From Xenoacremonium recifei (taxonomy: Eukaryota > Ascomycota > Sordariomycetes > Hypocreales > Nectriaceae): a stretch of 64,000 bases of DNA. The translations under genes and the position numbers were made by a program. Within the stretch, counting starts at the first letter, position 1. Each line of letters opens with the position of its first letter. Location of the stretch: NCBI GenBank assembly GCA_012184525.1, contig WOFQ01000019.1, positions 124,001 to 188,000 on the forward strand, given 5' to 3'. Below, in pieces: positions 10,713 through 19,911 of this stretch. The notes under the pieces were generated by a model. The model searched no databases, was not told the DNA's origin, and saw only the letters and a program-made list of their open reading frames with translations.

Positions 10713-12925
10713 ATGCCGAAACGTTCAAGGAGCGAGACCAACGGTAACAGCGTGATATACGCAGCAGGTGTATGTAACTACTCCTCCGGCCTTGCTCCTC
10801 TTGCCTCTACTAAAGACTACCTCCGATTACCGCAGCCTCCCACAAAACGAGGGATGATTGGTTCCCATGGCTCGCAACAAGAGCAGTCATTGGCACAGAT
10901 CTCCAGAAATATCACGGCTTGTACCATATGCCGTAAGCACAAGGTAGGAGCAGATAACAGACTCTATCTTGCGGAAGAAGAATCAGAGTTCTTACTAAAG
11001 CCATGCGTGCAATAGATTAAGTGTTTGATGGAGGATAGCGGGCCTCCCTGCGTGAGATGCCGTGAACGCAAGCTGAACTGCGTCTTGAGCAAGAACCTCC
11101 AATGCATCATCGATGAGAAGACCCAGTATGTTGTTGCTGATTATCTCGCAGTCAAGAGTCTGCACTAATCCGGCATGAACTCTTAGACTATCAGATGCCG
11201 TCCTCCAGGACCTAGAACACTTATATACAGCTGTCAGAGAGCTTAGAAGCACGGCAGGCTTGTCCGATCCACCACCATTATTAACTGCGCCTCTTCGCGA
11301 CAGTAATGGAAAGTCACCACCAGCGTCAAATAATCAACCTGACGAGGGCCATGGCCCTTCCTGTGACAACTCGCCTCGGCTTACAGCTCAGGAAGATAGG
11401 CTTCCCTACGTTCCGATCCACTCACTATACGCCCTCACTAAAATGAGAGCACTGCGGTCACCGGATAATCCCGATGCTAACCCTGCTCATGATATCGATG
11501 ACTTCATCTCTCGCGGCTCTATCACTCTAGCAGATGCCGAGCGTCTGTTCGCCTTGTACCGGGATCGTCTTGACGGTTTCATCTACTCGATAGGGTGTCC
11601 CTATGAGACCCTAGATGAGTTACGGCGAAAGAGCTCTATCCTGTCTGCCGCGACATTAACCGTCGGAGCCCTTCATGATCCCCAGGCAAATAGGTTGTAT
11701 GGCACCTGCAGCTCTGAACTCCGGCGGTTGATACAACAGTCGATATTTCAACGACGCGTTGATCGTGACTATCTGCGGGCTCTCAGCATTGCCATCTACT
11801 GGCTAAGCGACCTATCCTGGACACTCTCCGGCCAGGCTATCCGCAGAGCGACAGAGTGTGATATTCACAGTAGCTACTCCGAGGCGATCAAAAACCAAAG
11901 TCCTGATGCCGTCGACTGCGCCCGGATCTGGTACATTCTCTATATCTGCGACCAGCACCTCGCCCTGCTCTACAGTCGCCCGGCCATTATCCAGGATGAT
12001 TGGGCGACTCAAGAATGGGAAAGCTTCCTTCACGCTCCATTCTCAAATGATCAAGACCAGCGCCTAGTGAGCCAGGTGGACTTGATGGTTCTTTTAAAGA
12101 ATGTCAGGGACCTGTTCGGACCCGATAGAGGCGAGCCGATTCCGCGCACATATCTCAATCAAATCGGCCACTTCAATCGACAGCTGGATCAATGGATAGC
12201 AAAGTGGACAACAAAACTCCCAGGTAATCACAACGCAACCTCCCCGTAGTATTAAAACTCCTCGAGACTAATTCCGAATAGAGAAATCCCGGACCATAGG
12301 AGGGTTTCCCAGAAAAGGGGCTCTGCTTCACTTCCATTTCGCGCAGCTCTATCTTCACTCGCATGTCTTCCGTGGTATGTCGAATGAGACTCCAACTCCA
12401 ATCCCAACATACTTCCTAGATTCGGCATCCAAGGCCATAACGGCTGCATCTTCTATTATAGACTTCATCATCACGGATGCCGATATCTCCACAGGCATTA
12501 TTGGGATGCCCTCCTATCTCCTTTCCATGACTGCGTTTGCCGTCATGTTTCTCATAAAATTAGTCCACAAATACGGAGATACTCTCGTCCCGTGTGACAG
12601 AGTTCTTAGCCAGACGGGGCAGCTCGTTCGATTCTTTCGATCTTTACGCACTGGGAAATGGCACCTTGCAAATCTCATGGCGGACGGCTTGGAGAAGGCC
12701 TTAAGAGTTCTTCCTTCGAACGGGACCCGGGAGTTAGATCACGGCCATCTACTCCCCAATGATTCACTTACGCATAACTCGACTATCTCTGTTCAGGGGC
12801 TCATGGTGGAGGATGCATTGGCCAACGAGGATGGCGACCTGTCTCTCGACTATGAGACTAGTTTTGGACTTTCGCCAATTCTTGGTTTTGATCCGTTACT
12901 TTTCAACATGGAAAGCTTCCACTGA
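10713..12925 (+). CDS. Zn2Cys6 transcription factor of the 8-18 kb group
   Basis: This is a nuclear regulator of 673 residues. The exons are 10713-10943, 11016-11125, 11187-12223 and 12282-12925. The zinc cluster uses Cys70, Cys73, Cys80, Cys89, Cys92 and Cys99 (CX2CX6CX8CX2CX6C) and is split by intron 1. A short linker and a dimerisation-like helix follow. The middle is the fungal transcription-factor homology region, with the stretch ending in LHFHFAQLYLHSHVFRG typical of it. It lies between the transporter and the reductase and converges on the latter with a 92-bp gap. It is the obvious candidate to bind the CGG-N8-CCG sites in the neighbouring promoters; that assignment is inferred. The start was chosen at the ATG of MPKRSR; an upstream start at 10608 would add 35 residues of unlikely composition. 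Confidence 0.88.
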
Positions 12926-13017
12926 TGTGAACGATGCTGCAACCAGATGAATTCTAGCTCTTCGACTTGGGCCAAGTTAGGCTTTAGCTCGACCTCGACC
13001 TACGGTCACCAACTTGA

Positions 13018-14167
13018 CTACATCCCTTGAACTTTCCTTGGGCGATACTCAGACTCCAGGAACTCGAGCTCATCCTTGGAGAAGCTAATTTTCAATGCCT
13101 CAACCGCTTCATTTACTCGTTCTTCCGAATTCAACCCTAGAATTGGGAAACATCCCTTCTCTAGTACCCAGGCTGTCGAAACCAGGGCCATACTTACTTT
13201 CTTCTTGACGGCAATTTGCTCCACACGGTCAACGATCTCCATGTTTGCATCCGCAAACCATGCGTCCTTTTTCTTATCCATCTGGCTTCTCACGGACTGT
13301 TCCTCAACCCGATTCTCTTTCGACAGTGGCTTGGAGAGAAGACCCCGGGCAAGAGGGCTCCAAGGTACGATCCCGACACCAGTCGCCTTGCAAAATGGGA
13401 GCATTTCGCGCTCTTCTTCGCGATAGAGGAGGTTGTAGAAGGGCTGCATCGAGATGAATTCAGTCCACCCGTTTGACCGGGCGATGTACTGCAGACGGGC
13501 AAATTCCCATGCATACATAGACGAAGCGCCGATATACCGCACTTTTCCGGACTGGATAACTTCGTGAAGTGCGCGCATTATTTCTTCAGGTGGAGTTTCG
13601 TGGTCGAGGCGATGGATTTGTAGCACATCTAGGTTTGGGAAGAGACATCAGCCTATTTTCATTGCCAAAGTAGTTATGAGATTTTTTCAGTACCAATATA
13701 GTCTGTTCCAAGCCTCTCTAAGCACTTATCTACTGCATAGAATATGTGCTTTCGACTTAGACCCATTTGATTCACCAGGGGCCCGTCATTAACGCTTGCT
13801 GGCCGCGAGTCATCATCCATGACGGGATTGAAGATCTTCGAAAGGATGACAACTTTTTGTCGTGGTATTTTGAGCTTTTTCAGCGCCTTGCCTATGATCA
13901 CCTCGGACTTCCCGTTTGAGTATGTATCCGCTGTATCCCAGGTGTTGATTCCATTGTTGTAGGCGGCTTCGAGGATCTTAAGTCCTTGCTCCTCGCCGAG
14001 GGTCCATGGCGAGCTCTCCCATTGAGGGGATCCAAAGGTCATGCAGCCAAGGATGATCTTGGATACCTTCAGGCCACTGTTACCAAGTCTGTACCGAAGA
14101 ACCAGTCAATAAAGGTCGAAGTACTGAGCCAAAGGACATGCAAGAGAACATACCGTACGTATTCCAT
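13018..14167 (-). CDS. Aldo-keto reductase (aryl-alcohol dehydrogenase/YakC-like)
   Basis: This is an NADPH-dependent aldehyde or ketone reductase of 339 residues. The exons, from the start, are 14154-14167, 13694-14088 and 13018-13628. The 14-nt first exon (MEYVR) joins to LGNSGLKVSKIILGCMTFG, the standard family beginning. The catalytic tetrad is visible: Asp in DTADTYSNG, Tyr in the same motif, Lys in VILSKIF and His in LQIHRLD. The C-terminal half has QPFYNLLYREEEREML and VPWSPLARG, typical of the AKR group that includes aryl-alcohol dehydrogenases and stcV-like reductases. A perfect CGG-N8-CCG site lies 118 bp before the ATG. Within the group it could reduce the aldehyde released by the aldolase; this is an inference. 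Confidence 0.9.
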
Positions 14168-14730
14168 GTCTCTAGGTCGGAGATTGTCTTAGTTGTCACC
14201 AAAGTACCTAGATTCAGAGCTAAGGTCCGGATCTAATTAATACATACCGTCTGCAGGATTTGTTTCCGCCGCCGTAACAATACTCGGTGCGATTGCCGTG
14301 TAATGTCTATTGGGCAAATCTGTCCGCAGATCTATATCGGGCATATGGCCGATAAACACAAATACGGAGTCAGTATAGTTATAGCCACCACTACATCGTA
14401 ATCATCGGAGAATCAGTAATATTCCAAACGGCCAGCTGAATGATCACCGGAAAGATGGCCAACTCCGCATGTCAAAATAGGTCAAAGTAATGGGTAGTTT
14501 AATTGTTTATATCATGGAAAGGGAAGCAAAAAAAAAAGAAGAAGAAGAAAACTCTCGCGATGATTATTGTTTAAATCAATTGACGAAATGTAAGACTCAT
14601 TATATCCAAGATATAGCTAGATTGCCTAGTTGGTAAAGGCACACCAATGGAGATGCTTAGAGAACGCAGACCCTCGCACTCTATCTTCTACATGCGAACG
14701 GAAATCTAAATATCCTGCCTTTTGTCATAT
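14168..14730. other. Reductase promoter and dehydrogenase 3' flank
   Basis: It contains the CGG-N8-CCG site at 14285-14298, an A/GAA-rich tract at about 14529-14551, and an isolated A-box-like stretch near 14612-14640 that is not a complete tRNA. Confidence 0.5.
14285..14298. promoter_or_regulatory. CGG-N8-CCG site in the aldo-keto reductase promoter
   Basis: CGG (14285-14287), TGCGATTG, CCG (14296-14298), 118 bp upstream of the ATG at 14167. With its flank it reads CTCGGTG-CGATTGCCG, very close to CTCGGTG-ATGATGCCG at 16623-16638 in the dehydrogenase/aldolase promoter. Confidence 0.55.
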
Positions 14731-16452
14731 CTAGAGTTTCGACCATTGCGACATGCGCGTTTTAAAATCCTCACAACTCGGTCCCGAAGTCACCAAGTAA
14801 TCCAAGTCTAAAGTATTAACCAGTCGTGGATTGGCCTCTTCAAGGCGGGTTATTCCACAGAGTCTCATGGATGTTTCCAGCTCATCCTTCAGTACTGAAC
14901 TCAACTAGTTAGCAGGCTCCGTTGTGCTGAGTTCTCAACTATAGTGACCTACTCTGACAGAGATGTTCAACACCTGCTTGACCATAAGATAACGAGTACA
15001 AGAACGGTCGGCCGATGCCCACAGCTGTGGCCCCGAGGGCAATCGCTTTAAGAATGTCTGAGCCTCGTTCGAAGCCACCGTCAACATATATCTCCAGCTT
15101 TTTAAAGACCTCGGGGCACTGCTTGTGCAGCTCTAGAAGAACAAGGATGCTAGCTTGAGAGCTACACAGAAGAAAGTCAGTAAATGACGTATAAGTACCC
15201 TCCCGAATATACTTACCCGTCAAGGGATCGGCCACCATGATTGCTAAGAAGAACAGCATCAACACCATACTGGACAGCTATTTGGACATCATCTGCCGTC
15301 TGTACACCCTTCAGCACAATGGGCATACCGCTTGCCTCCCTAATCCAAGCTAGGTCCTCCCAGGTGAGAGACTTGTCAATATACTGTGCCATGAGGCGTC
15401 CGAACCCGCTCCCCCTTTTGTCTTTCCCACTCTCACCTCCGCTGATGGCAGACTTGACTGTCCCTTCTTGAGCAGCGCGCTCGTCGGCTTCGCGTTTTCC
15501 TGGGACAGGGGCGTCTACGGTGACGAATATAGCCTTAACTCCGAGCTCCTTTGCTGTCCTCAGTATTTCCAACGTCTTTTTTCTCTCTGAATTGATATAG
15601 AGCTGAAAGAAGAAGGGCTGTGAGGGCGGTGCAGCAGCGACGATTGAGCGCAGTGTATATGAGGCATTGTTTGAGACCTAGTCAGACACATCAGTCATGG
15701 TGTTCGTTCTCGCCATAAAGTAGCATGTTTGTTCTTCTTACACAGCAAATGATGCCTTCATTGGCAGCCGCCCGGCTGAAAGCCAGTTCTCCATCGATAT
15801 GAGCAAGCCTCGCCATTGCGGTTGGTGAGATGAAGAAAGGCGCCTTGCATCTAAGACCTAGGATGTCTCGTTCAATGTATACATTTGTTACATTTCTCAA
15901 CACCCTCGGTCGAATCATAATTTTCCTCACTAATTCCTTATTCTTTCTGTGTGTGATTAAATCTGTCGCAGCCGAAGAGTAAAAGGCCCACGTTTTCAGA
16001 CTGAACACCTTGGATGCGACCTGTTCGAAGTCGGAAGCACTGATTATTGTTGTGAGATCAGCAGCCAGCTCATGGATTTCCGGTAAAGATCCTTTGGCTG
16101 TTGCAGTTTCCGGCAGCGCCAGAACATCACCACCAGACTCTTGAAGAAATCCCCTGAATTTATCCTTGGGTAGTTCATCGATGATGTCAGGTGCATGTAC
16201 TCGGTCAAATACTTTGCTAGCATTAGAGCCGGCACACCTAAGAAGCACTGGCAGAGTCACGATGTGTCAGCAGATTATGGCCATAATGAAATTGGGACTT
16301 GCAAGCGAACCGGCAGATCCTCCAGGATGTTCATTGATGAACTCTGTGATATCCCAGACTTTGGAGTGTACAGCAATCCAGCAGTCCGTCTTGGTATTGT
16401 GTTTATGGAGTTCCGCGATCGAGACCTTTTGGTCTGTCATTTGCACGCCCAT
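14731..16452 (-). CDS. Cytochrome b2-type FMN-dependent 2-hydroxyacid dehydrogenase
   Basis: It oxidises an L-2-hydroxy acid (lactate-like) to the 2-oxo acid, passing electrons from FMN to a fused cytochrome b5 haem. The exons, from the start, are 16311-16452, 15742-16247, 15217-15677, 14953-15161 and 14731-14894, giving 493 residues. The cytochrome b5 domain covers about residues 5-85, with haem ligands His42 (HPGG) and His65 (RVHAP). The FMN domain follows with SPTAMARLAH, VTVDAPVPGKRE, LKGVQTADD, the catalytic SNHGGRSLDG and the phosphate-binding GIGRPFLY. The protein begins almost directly with the b5 domain, so the mitochondrial presequence of yeast cytochrome b2 is missing. It is divergent from the aldolase, sharing a promoter full of CGG-N8-CCG sites. 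The substrate may be lactate, glycolate or a sugar-derived hydroxy acid. An in-frame ATG at 16440 is an alternative start. Confidence 0.9.
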
Positions 16453-16624
16453 GGCGAGTTGTGAGTGAGAATGTATAACTAGGTGTGATTTTCAAAAACT
16501 ATGACTGCTGATTGAAAAGCTACTGCTCTTCATTCTCCAGCACAGGATTTCTTCTCCAACTGTCTGATTGATTCCTCGCCATGCCTCCACATCCGGATGA
16601 GTGGGCCTGTCCGTGTTGCCCTCT

Positions 16625-16700
16625 CGGTGATGATGCCGATTCATGTCGGCTTTTGTTCCGCTATGTCAGGTTTTGTTTCGCGATGCCGGGATGTGTTCCG
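16625..16700. promoter_or_regulatory. Phased CGG-N8-CCG array in the dehydrogenase/aldolase divergent promoter
   Basis: Perfect CGG-N8-CCG sites occupy 16625-16638, 16647-16660 and 16687-16700. A degenerate one (CAG-N8-TCG) is at 16667-16680. Their starts are 22, 20 and 20 bp apart, so the last three form a 20-bp tandem repeat and all lie on nearly the same face of the helix. The 349-bp spacer separates the dehydrogenase (minus) from the aldolase (plus). This looks like a cooperative binding array for a Zn2Cys6 regulator. Confidence 0.6.
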
Positions 16701-16801
16701 CTTGCTAGCCCTGAGGAGCAAGTCATTGCTTAAAGATAGTCACTTGACTGGGCTCGGCCATAAGACACTTCTTTACGAAGGTGGTATCACTTTCAGCAAG
16801 C

Positions 16802-17788
16802 ATGAATCCCAGCGTTATTCCTCCCAAGCAAGTACATCTTCCTCCGGGTGTGTACACGCCCGTTGTTACCTTGTATAAGGCGGGCGACAAGAGCCAGTCG
16901 GTCGACCATGAATCGATGTATATCCAGGCTCAGGCCCTGATCAAGGCCGGCATGCATGGTCTTGTCTACTTGGGAACGAATGGCGAGCTAGCCCTCCTAC
17001 AACCTTCTGAACGCAGGGCTATTATCGAGACAGCCTCTCGGGCAATAACAGATCTTCAACTTCCTCAATATCCACTTGTCGCGGGTGTCTCGGCTGAGTC
17101 AACGCGTGAAGTTATCATCAATGCCAAAGAAGTGGCCAGCGCGGGCGCTCACTTTGCGCTGCTCCTCCCGCCGAGCTACTGGGCCAAAGCTCTCCCCAGC
17201 GATGCCCTCATCTCGTTCTACACAGAGGTGGCCGACGAATCACCAATCCCAATTGTCATTTACAACTTTCCAGCTGTCGCCTCAGGCGTGGATCTTGACT
17301 CGGACCAATTGAGCATATTGGCACGGCACCCCAATATCTGCGCCGTGAAGTTGACTTGTGGCAACGTCGGAAAGCTGACACGGCTGACAAGCAAGTTCTC
17401 GCCCGCTGATTTTGGTGTCTATGGTGGCAGCAGCGATTATTTGCTGCCCACCTTACAAGCTGGGGGCGTCGGATGTGTTACGGGACTTGGGAACGTCTTC
17501 CCTGCGTCAACTGCTGCCATCTATGATTTGTGGAAGGCCGGGAAGGTAGACGAGGCCAAGAAGCTGCAAGATGTTGTGGCAAACGCCGAATGGGCATGCA
17601 AGAAAGGCATAGCCCTTACAAAATTTGGCGCGTGGCATTTCTTTGGTCGAGATCTAGGCCTAGATCAGGAAAGTTCTTGGGTTATGCGCCGTCCATATAA
17701 GCCTTTGACTAGTGAGATGAAACAGTGGACTATTGATACTATGGGCGTACTGGAGACTATTGAACGGGAAAGGGCATGGAGTAAATAG
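16802..17788 (+). CDS. DHDPS/HOGA-family aldolase (class I, pyruvate-type)
   Basis: This is a single-exon 328-residue TIM-barrel aldolase of the dihydrodipicolinate synthase family. Members cleave 4-hydroxy-2-oxoglutarate, 2-keto-3-deoxy sugar acids and similar compounds to pyruvate plus an aldehyde. The first ATG is at 16802; it leads into PPGVYTPVVTLY. The pyruvate-binding loop is GTNGELALL, the catalytic Tyr is in VIYNFPA and the Schiff-base Lys is in CAVKLTCGN. It could be 4-hydroxy-2-oxoglutarate aldolase or a LGA1/GaaC-like 2-keto-3-deoxy-L-galactonate aldolase; the sequence alone does not decide. True lysine biosynthesis is unlikely, as fungi use the aminoadipate route. It is divergent from the 2-hydroxyacid dehydrogenase, whose 2-oxo acid product fits this enzyme's substrate class. 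Confidence 0.88.
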   Translation: MNPSVIPPKQVHLPPGVYTPVVTLYKAGDKSQSVDHESMYIQAQALIKAGMHGLVYLGTNGELALLQPSERRAIIETASRAITDLQLPQYPLVAGVSAESTREVIINAKEVASAGAHFALLLPPSYWAKALPSDALISFYTEVADESPIPIVIYNFPAVASGVDLDSDQLSILARHPNICAVKLTCGNVGKLTRLTSKFSPADFGVYGGSSDYLLPTLQAGGVGCVTGLGNVFPASTAAIYDLWKAGKVDEAKKLQDVVANAEWACKKGIALTKFGAWHFFGRDLGLDQESSWVMRRPYKPLTSEMKQWTIDTMGVLETIERERAWSK

Positions 17789-18646
17789 CTACAAATATAC
17801 GGCCATCACTCACAGTGGTGTAGACTGTGAAGACCAGACCAGAACTCTTCAATCACCAAATACTTCCTACAGGGAGGCTCATTGAGAAAGAGAAAGCATT
17901 CTTTTGTGAATTGCCGTTTATAATTACAATACTATCGTCTCAGAAATCTGTATTGGGCTCGGATTGGAATCACCGTAGACATTGTCATTACACCCGGTTA
18001 AGTAATAGCCCAGTAGCTTAGATTGTAAGAGCAGGCCATCTGTGTTGCTTGAGGCTCTGCCAGAGGAACTTGTATGGATACTGGGAATGAACATAGTTAT
18101 TCTCTACGTTTTCTCGTGTGAAACAAACAGTGGTGCAGGATGACTACGCCCCCCAGAATGATCAATCAGTAACCCAGGCTGGGAAGTGTTGGCTAGACAT
18201 AGTAAATAAGACTTGAGATCGAGTAAGGCCATTATGTAAAGAGGTCCACTAGCATGTTCTATAGCAGATATCATCACAAAAATGTTTTGAGAATTAAGAA
18301 TTATCAATACACTACTTATTAACTAGGTACGTAAAGGTTTATGCATTACATACCGTTCTGAAGAATCTTTCAGATTGCAATACACCACGCTTTAAGCATG
18401 ATCTATATAATGATGTGAGAGACCTGAAGTAAGTTCTTGCAGATTCAAGTACAGTTAAAACCAATAAAAAGTCAAGGTGTTGTTTATCGAGCACCCGCTT
18501 CTGACTAGCCAGCACCCAAAGCAGGGTAAGCTAGTTTTTAAAGAAGAGTTTTAGGCTTAAATATGTATTAAGATGGAGAATATAAATGCTGAAGGATATT
18601 TTAGTTAATTTCCTGCTTTCTGGGAGGTCTTTCAAAATGTATACAG

Positions 18647-18740
18647 CATAACCCCTAAGCATAATCCGAACGCTTAACTAAAACCCGAATTCCTAATTTG
18701 GATCTCTAGCCTGATCCCAGCTATCCTTAAGCCCAACCCG
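18647..18740. repeat. Degenerate CCCTAA/ACCCGA-like tract, copy 2
   Basis: It matches copy 1 at 4295-4372 in order and spacing of its motifs (ACCCCTAA, ATAATCCGA, AAAACCCGA, CCTAAT). It lies about 80 bp before the second gene-tail relic. Confidence 0.5.
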
Positions 18741-18819
18741 AGAGTGCAATGATGGTGCTGACTAGTCAGAGGGGAGTGCTAGTCAAGCCAAACTCAACAG
18801 TTGCTCTTATCACCGTGGG

Positions 18820-19045
18820 AGTCCTGAGGGTAAAGCTCAAGAAATGGAGTCGCATAATCCGTGAATGACATTCAGACTATATCTATTGTTTTAGAGTTAT
18901 TTGAAATCTCCGGACTTTCTTTTGCGTCCCTTTATTGTCCTGCTCTCAACCGACTAATAGTCCATTTTTGAGATAAATAAAGGGACTATGAATCGGCACC
19001 GTCGAGTGGACGATTTCATTGGAGTGAAATAGGCTTCAGGGTTTC
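18820..19045 (+). pseudogene. Relic of a gene 3' end, copy 2
   Basis: The partner of 7423-7640. It reads VLRVKLKKWSRIIRE followed by a stop at about 18868, then related 3' flank ending with GGAGTGAAATAGGCTTCA. It is less AT-rich than copy 1, so nearer the original. No intact source gene is in the window. Confidence 0.5.
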
Positions 19046-19077
19046 TTGGTAATGTATTATCCGATATTGATTTGGCC

Positions 19078-19180
19078 GGCGTATCCCTCTACTTTACCCT
19101 CTCGTGATCCTCGTGAGCTTGAGGTAGATCGGTAAACTGATATTAGAGCGTCACATCCACAGAGGCAAGCATCACTGCTT
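19078..19180 (-). pseudogene. Decayed alcohol dehydrogenase C-terminal fragment
   Basis: On the minus strand this reads QFTDLPQAHEDHERVK and then a stop. It aligns with QFTDLPQVYEDLEKGR in the intact zinc alcohol dehydrogenase at 26174-27398. The DNA match is clear over about 56 bp (19085-19140 against about 26206-26262) and fades upstream. It is a dead duplicate or transfer relic; the rest of the gene is not recognisable. Confidence 0.5.
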
Positions 19181-19637
19181 TGGCAAATTCGCACTATAAG
19201 TCCGGGTTCTGCGGGTGATCTTGAGACGCATGCCGGCAAACACAAGAACTACGCTCGGGTAGCCATCGGGCGTTTCTCGGTCTCATTACAGGGGGTTGCG
19301 TTGATCGCCTCGTTCGTTCTTGTTTCTCGGTCCTTCTTCTCTCCCCGCAACTACCCTCAAAAAACCCCGCAAATGGGCTTTCAATGCCGGGGTAGCGCAA
19401 TTGCCGAATGAATCGAAGTGGCACAGCATTCGATTGCATTTGCTGTGTAGTTGTAAGACTGATATACCTCGAACTTTTGCCTTCCTCGCAACTAATTTTG
19501 CGGCCCAAGGGTTCATTAAGCAAAAAGAAACGAGAACCCACCGAAGGCAGTAACTGCAGTCTTGTGATTGATAATTGGATATGAGGAGAGAAAGTGTCAG
19601 GAGACTACTGTGGAAGCCCCCGCAACGAAAGAAGATC

Positions 19638-19651
19638 CGGTGACTGAGCGG
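19638..19651. promoter_or_regulatory. Possible AmyR-type CGG-N8-CGG site upstream of the GH3 gene
   Basis: CGG at 19638-19640 and CGG at 19649-19651 form a direct repeat with an 8-bp gap, the AmyR binding pattern in Aspergillus. It is 260-275 bp before the GH3 ATG. A single such site can occur by chance. Confidence 0.25.
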
Positions 19652-19911
19652 TACAACTAGGTTGATGATGTGGTGGAGAATTGTTGCTAACTACAAGAAA
19701 ATGTACTCCGTACATAGGCTGGCTCGGTTAGAAAACATACGAGGATCGAGCTAAGTATGTATCGGCAGCCCAACCCTGTTCCGCTCGTCGGCTATTATGT
19801 CCAGGGATGTATGAGAAATTATAAGATAGAGAACTGCTCTTCATGAAGGAACAATATTGCCAGTCTTTGCAATACCACCTACCCCACTCCATTTTCAACA
19901 TCAACATCAAG

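Larger units (their letters stand above)
17789..19911. other. AT-rich, gene-poor spacer with relic sequence
   Basis: No intact gene is supportable across 2.1 kb. It holds the second CCCTAA-like tract (18647-18740), the second gene-tail relic (18820-19045), a relic of an alcohol dehydrogenase C-terminus (19078-19180) and, near the right end, a possible AmyR-type site and the GH3 promoter. Confidence 0.6.

Noticed and set aside
14612..14690. tRNA-like stretch with an A-box-like GCCTAGTTGGT
   Set aside because: No B-box or T-arm (GGTTCRANNCC) follows and no cloverleaf can be drawn, so it is not a tRNA gene.
19194..19541. 115-codon minus-strand frame before the GH3 gene
   Set aside because: Arg/Ser-rich translation without a domain, lying beside relic sequence.
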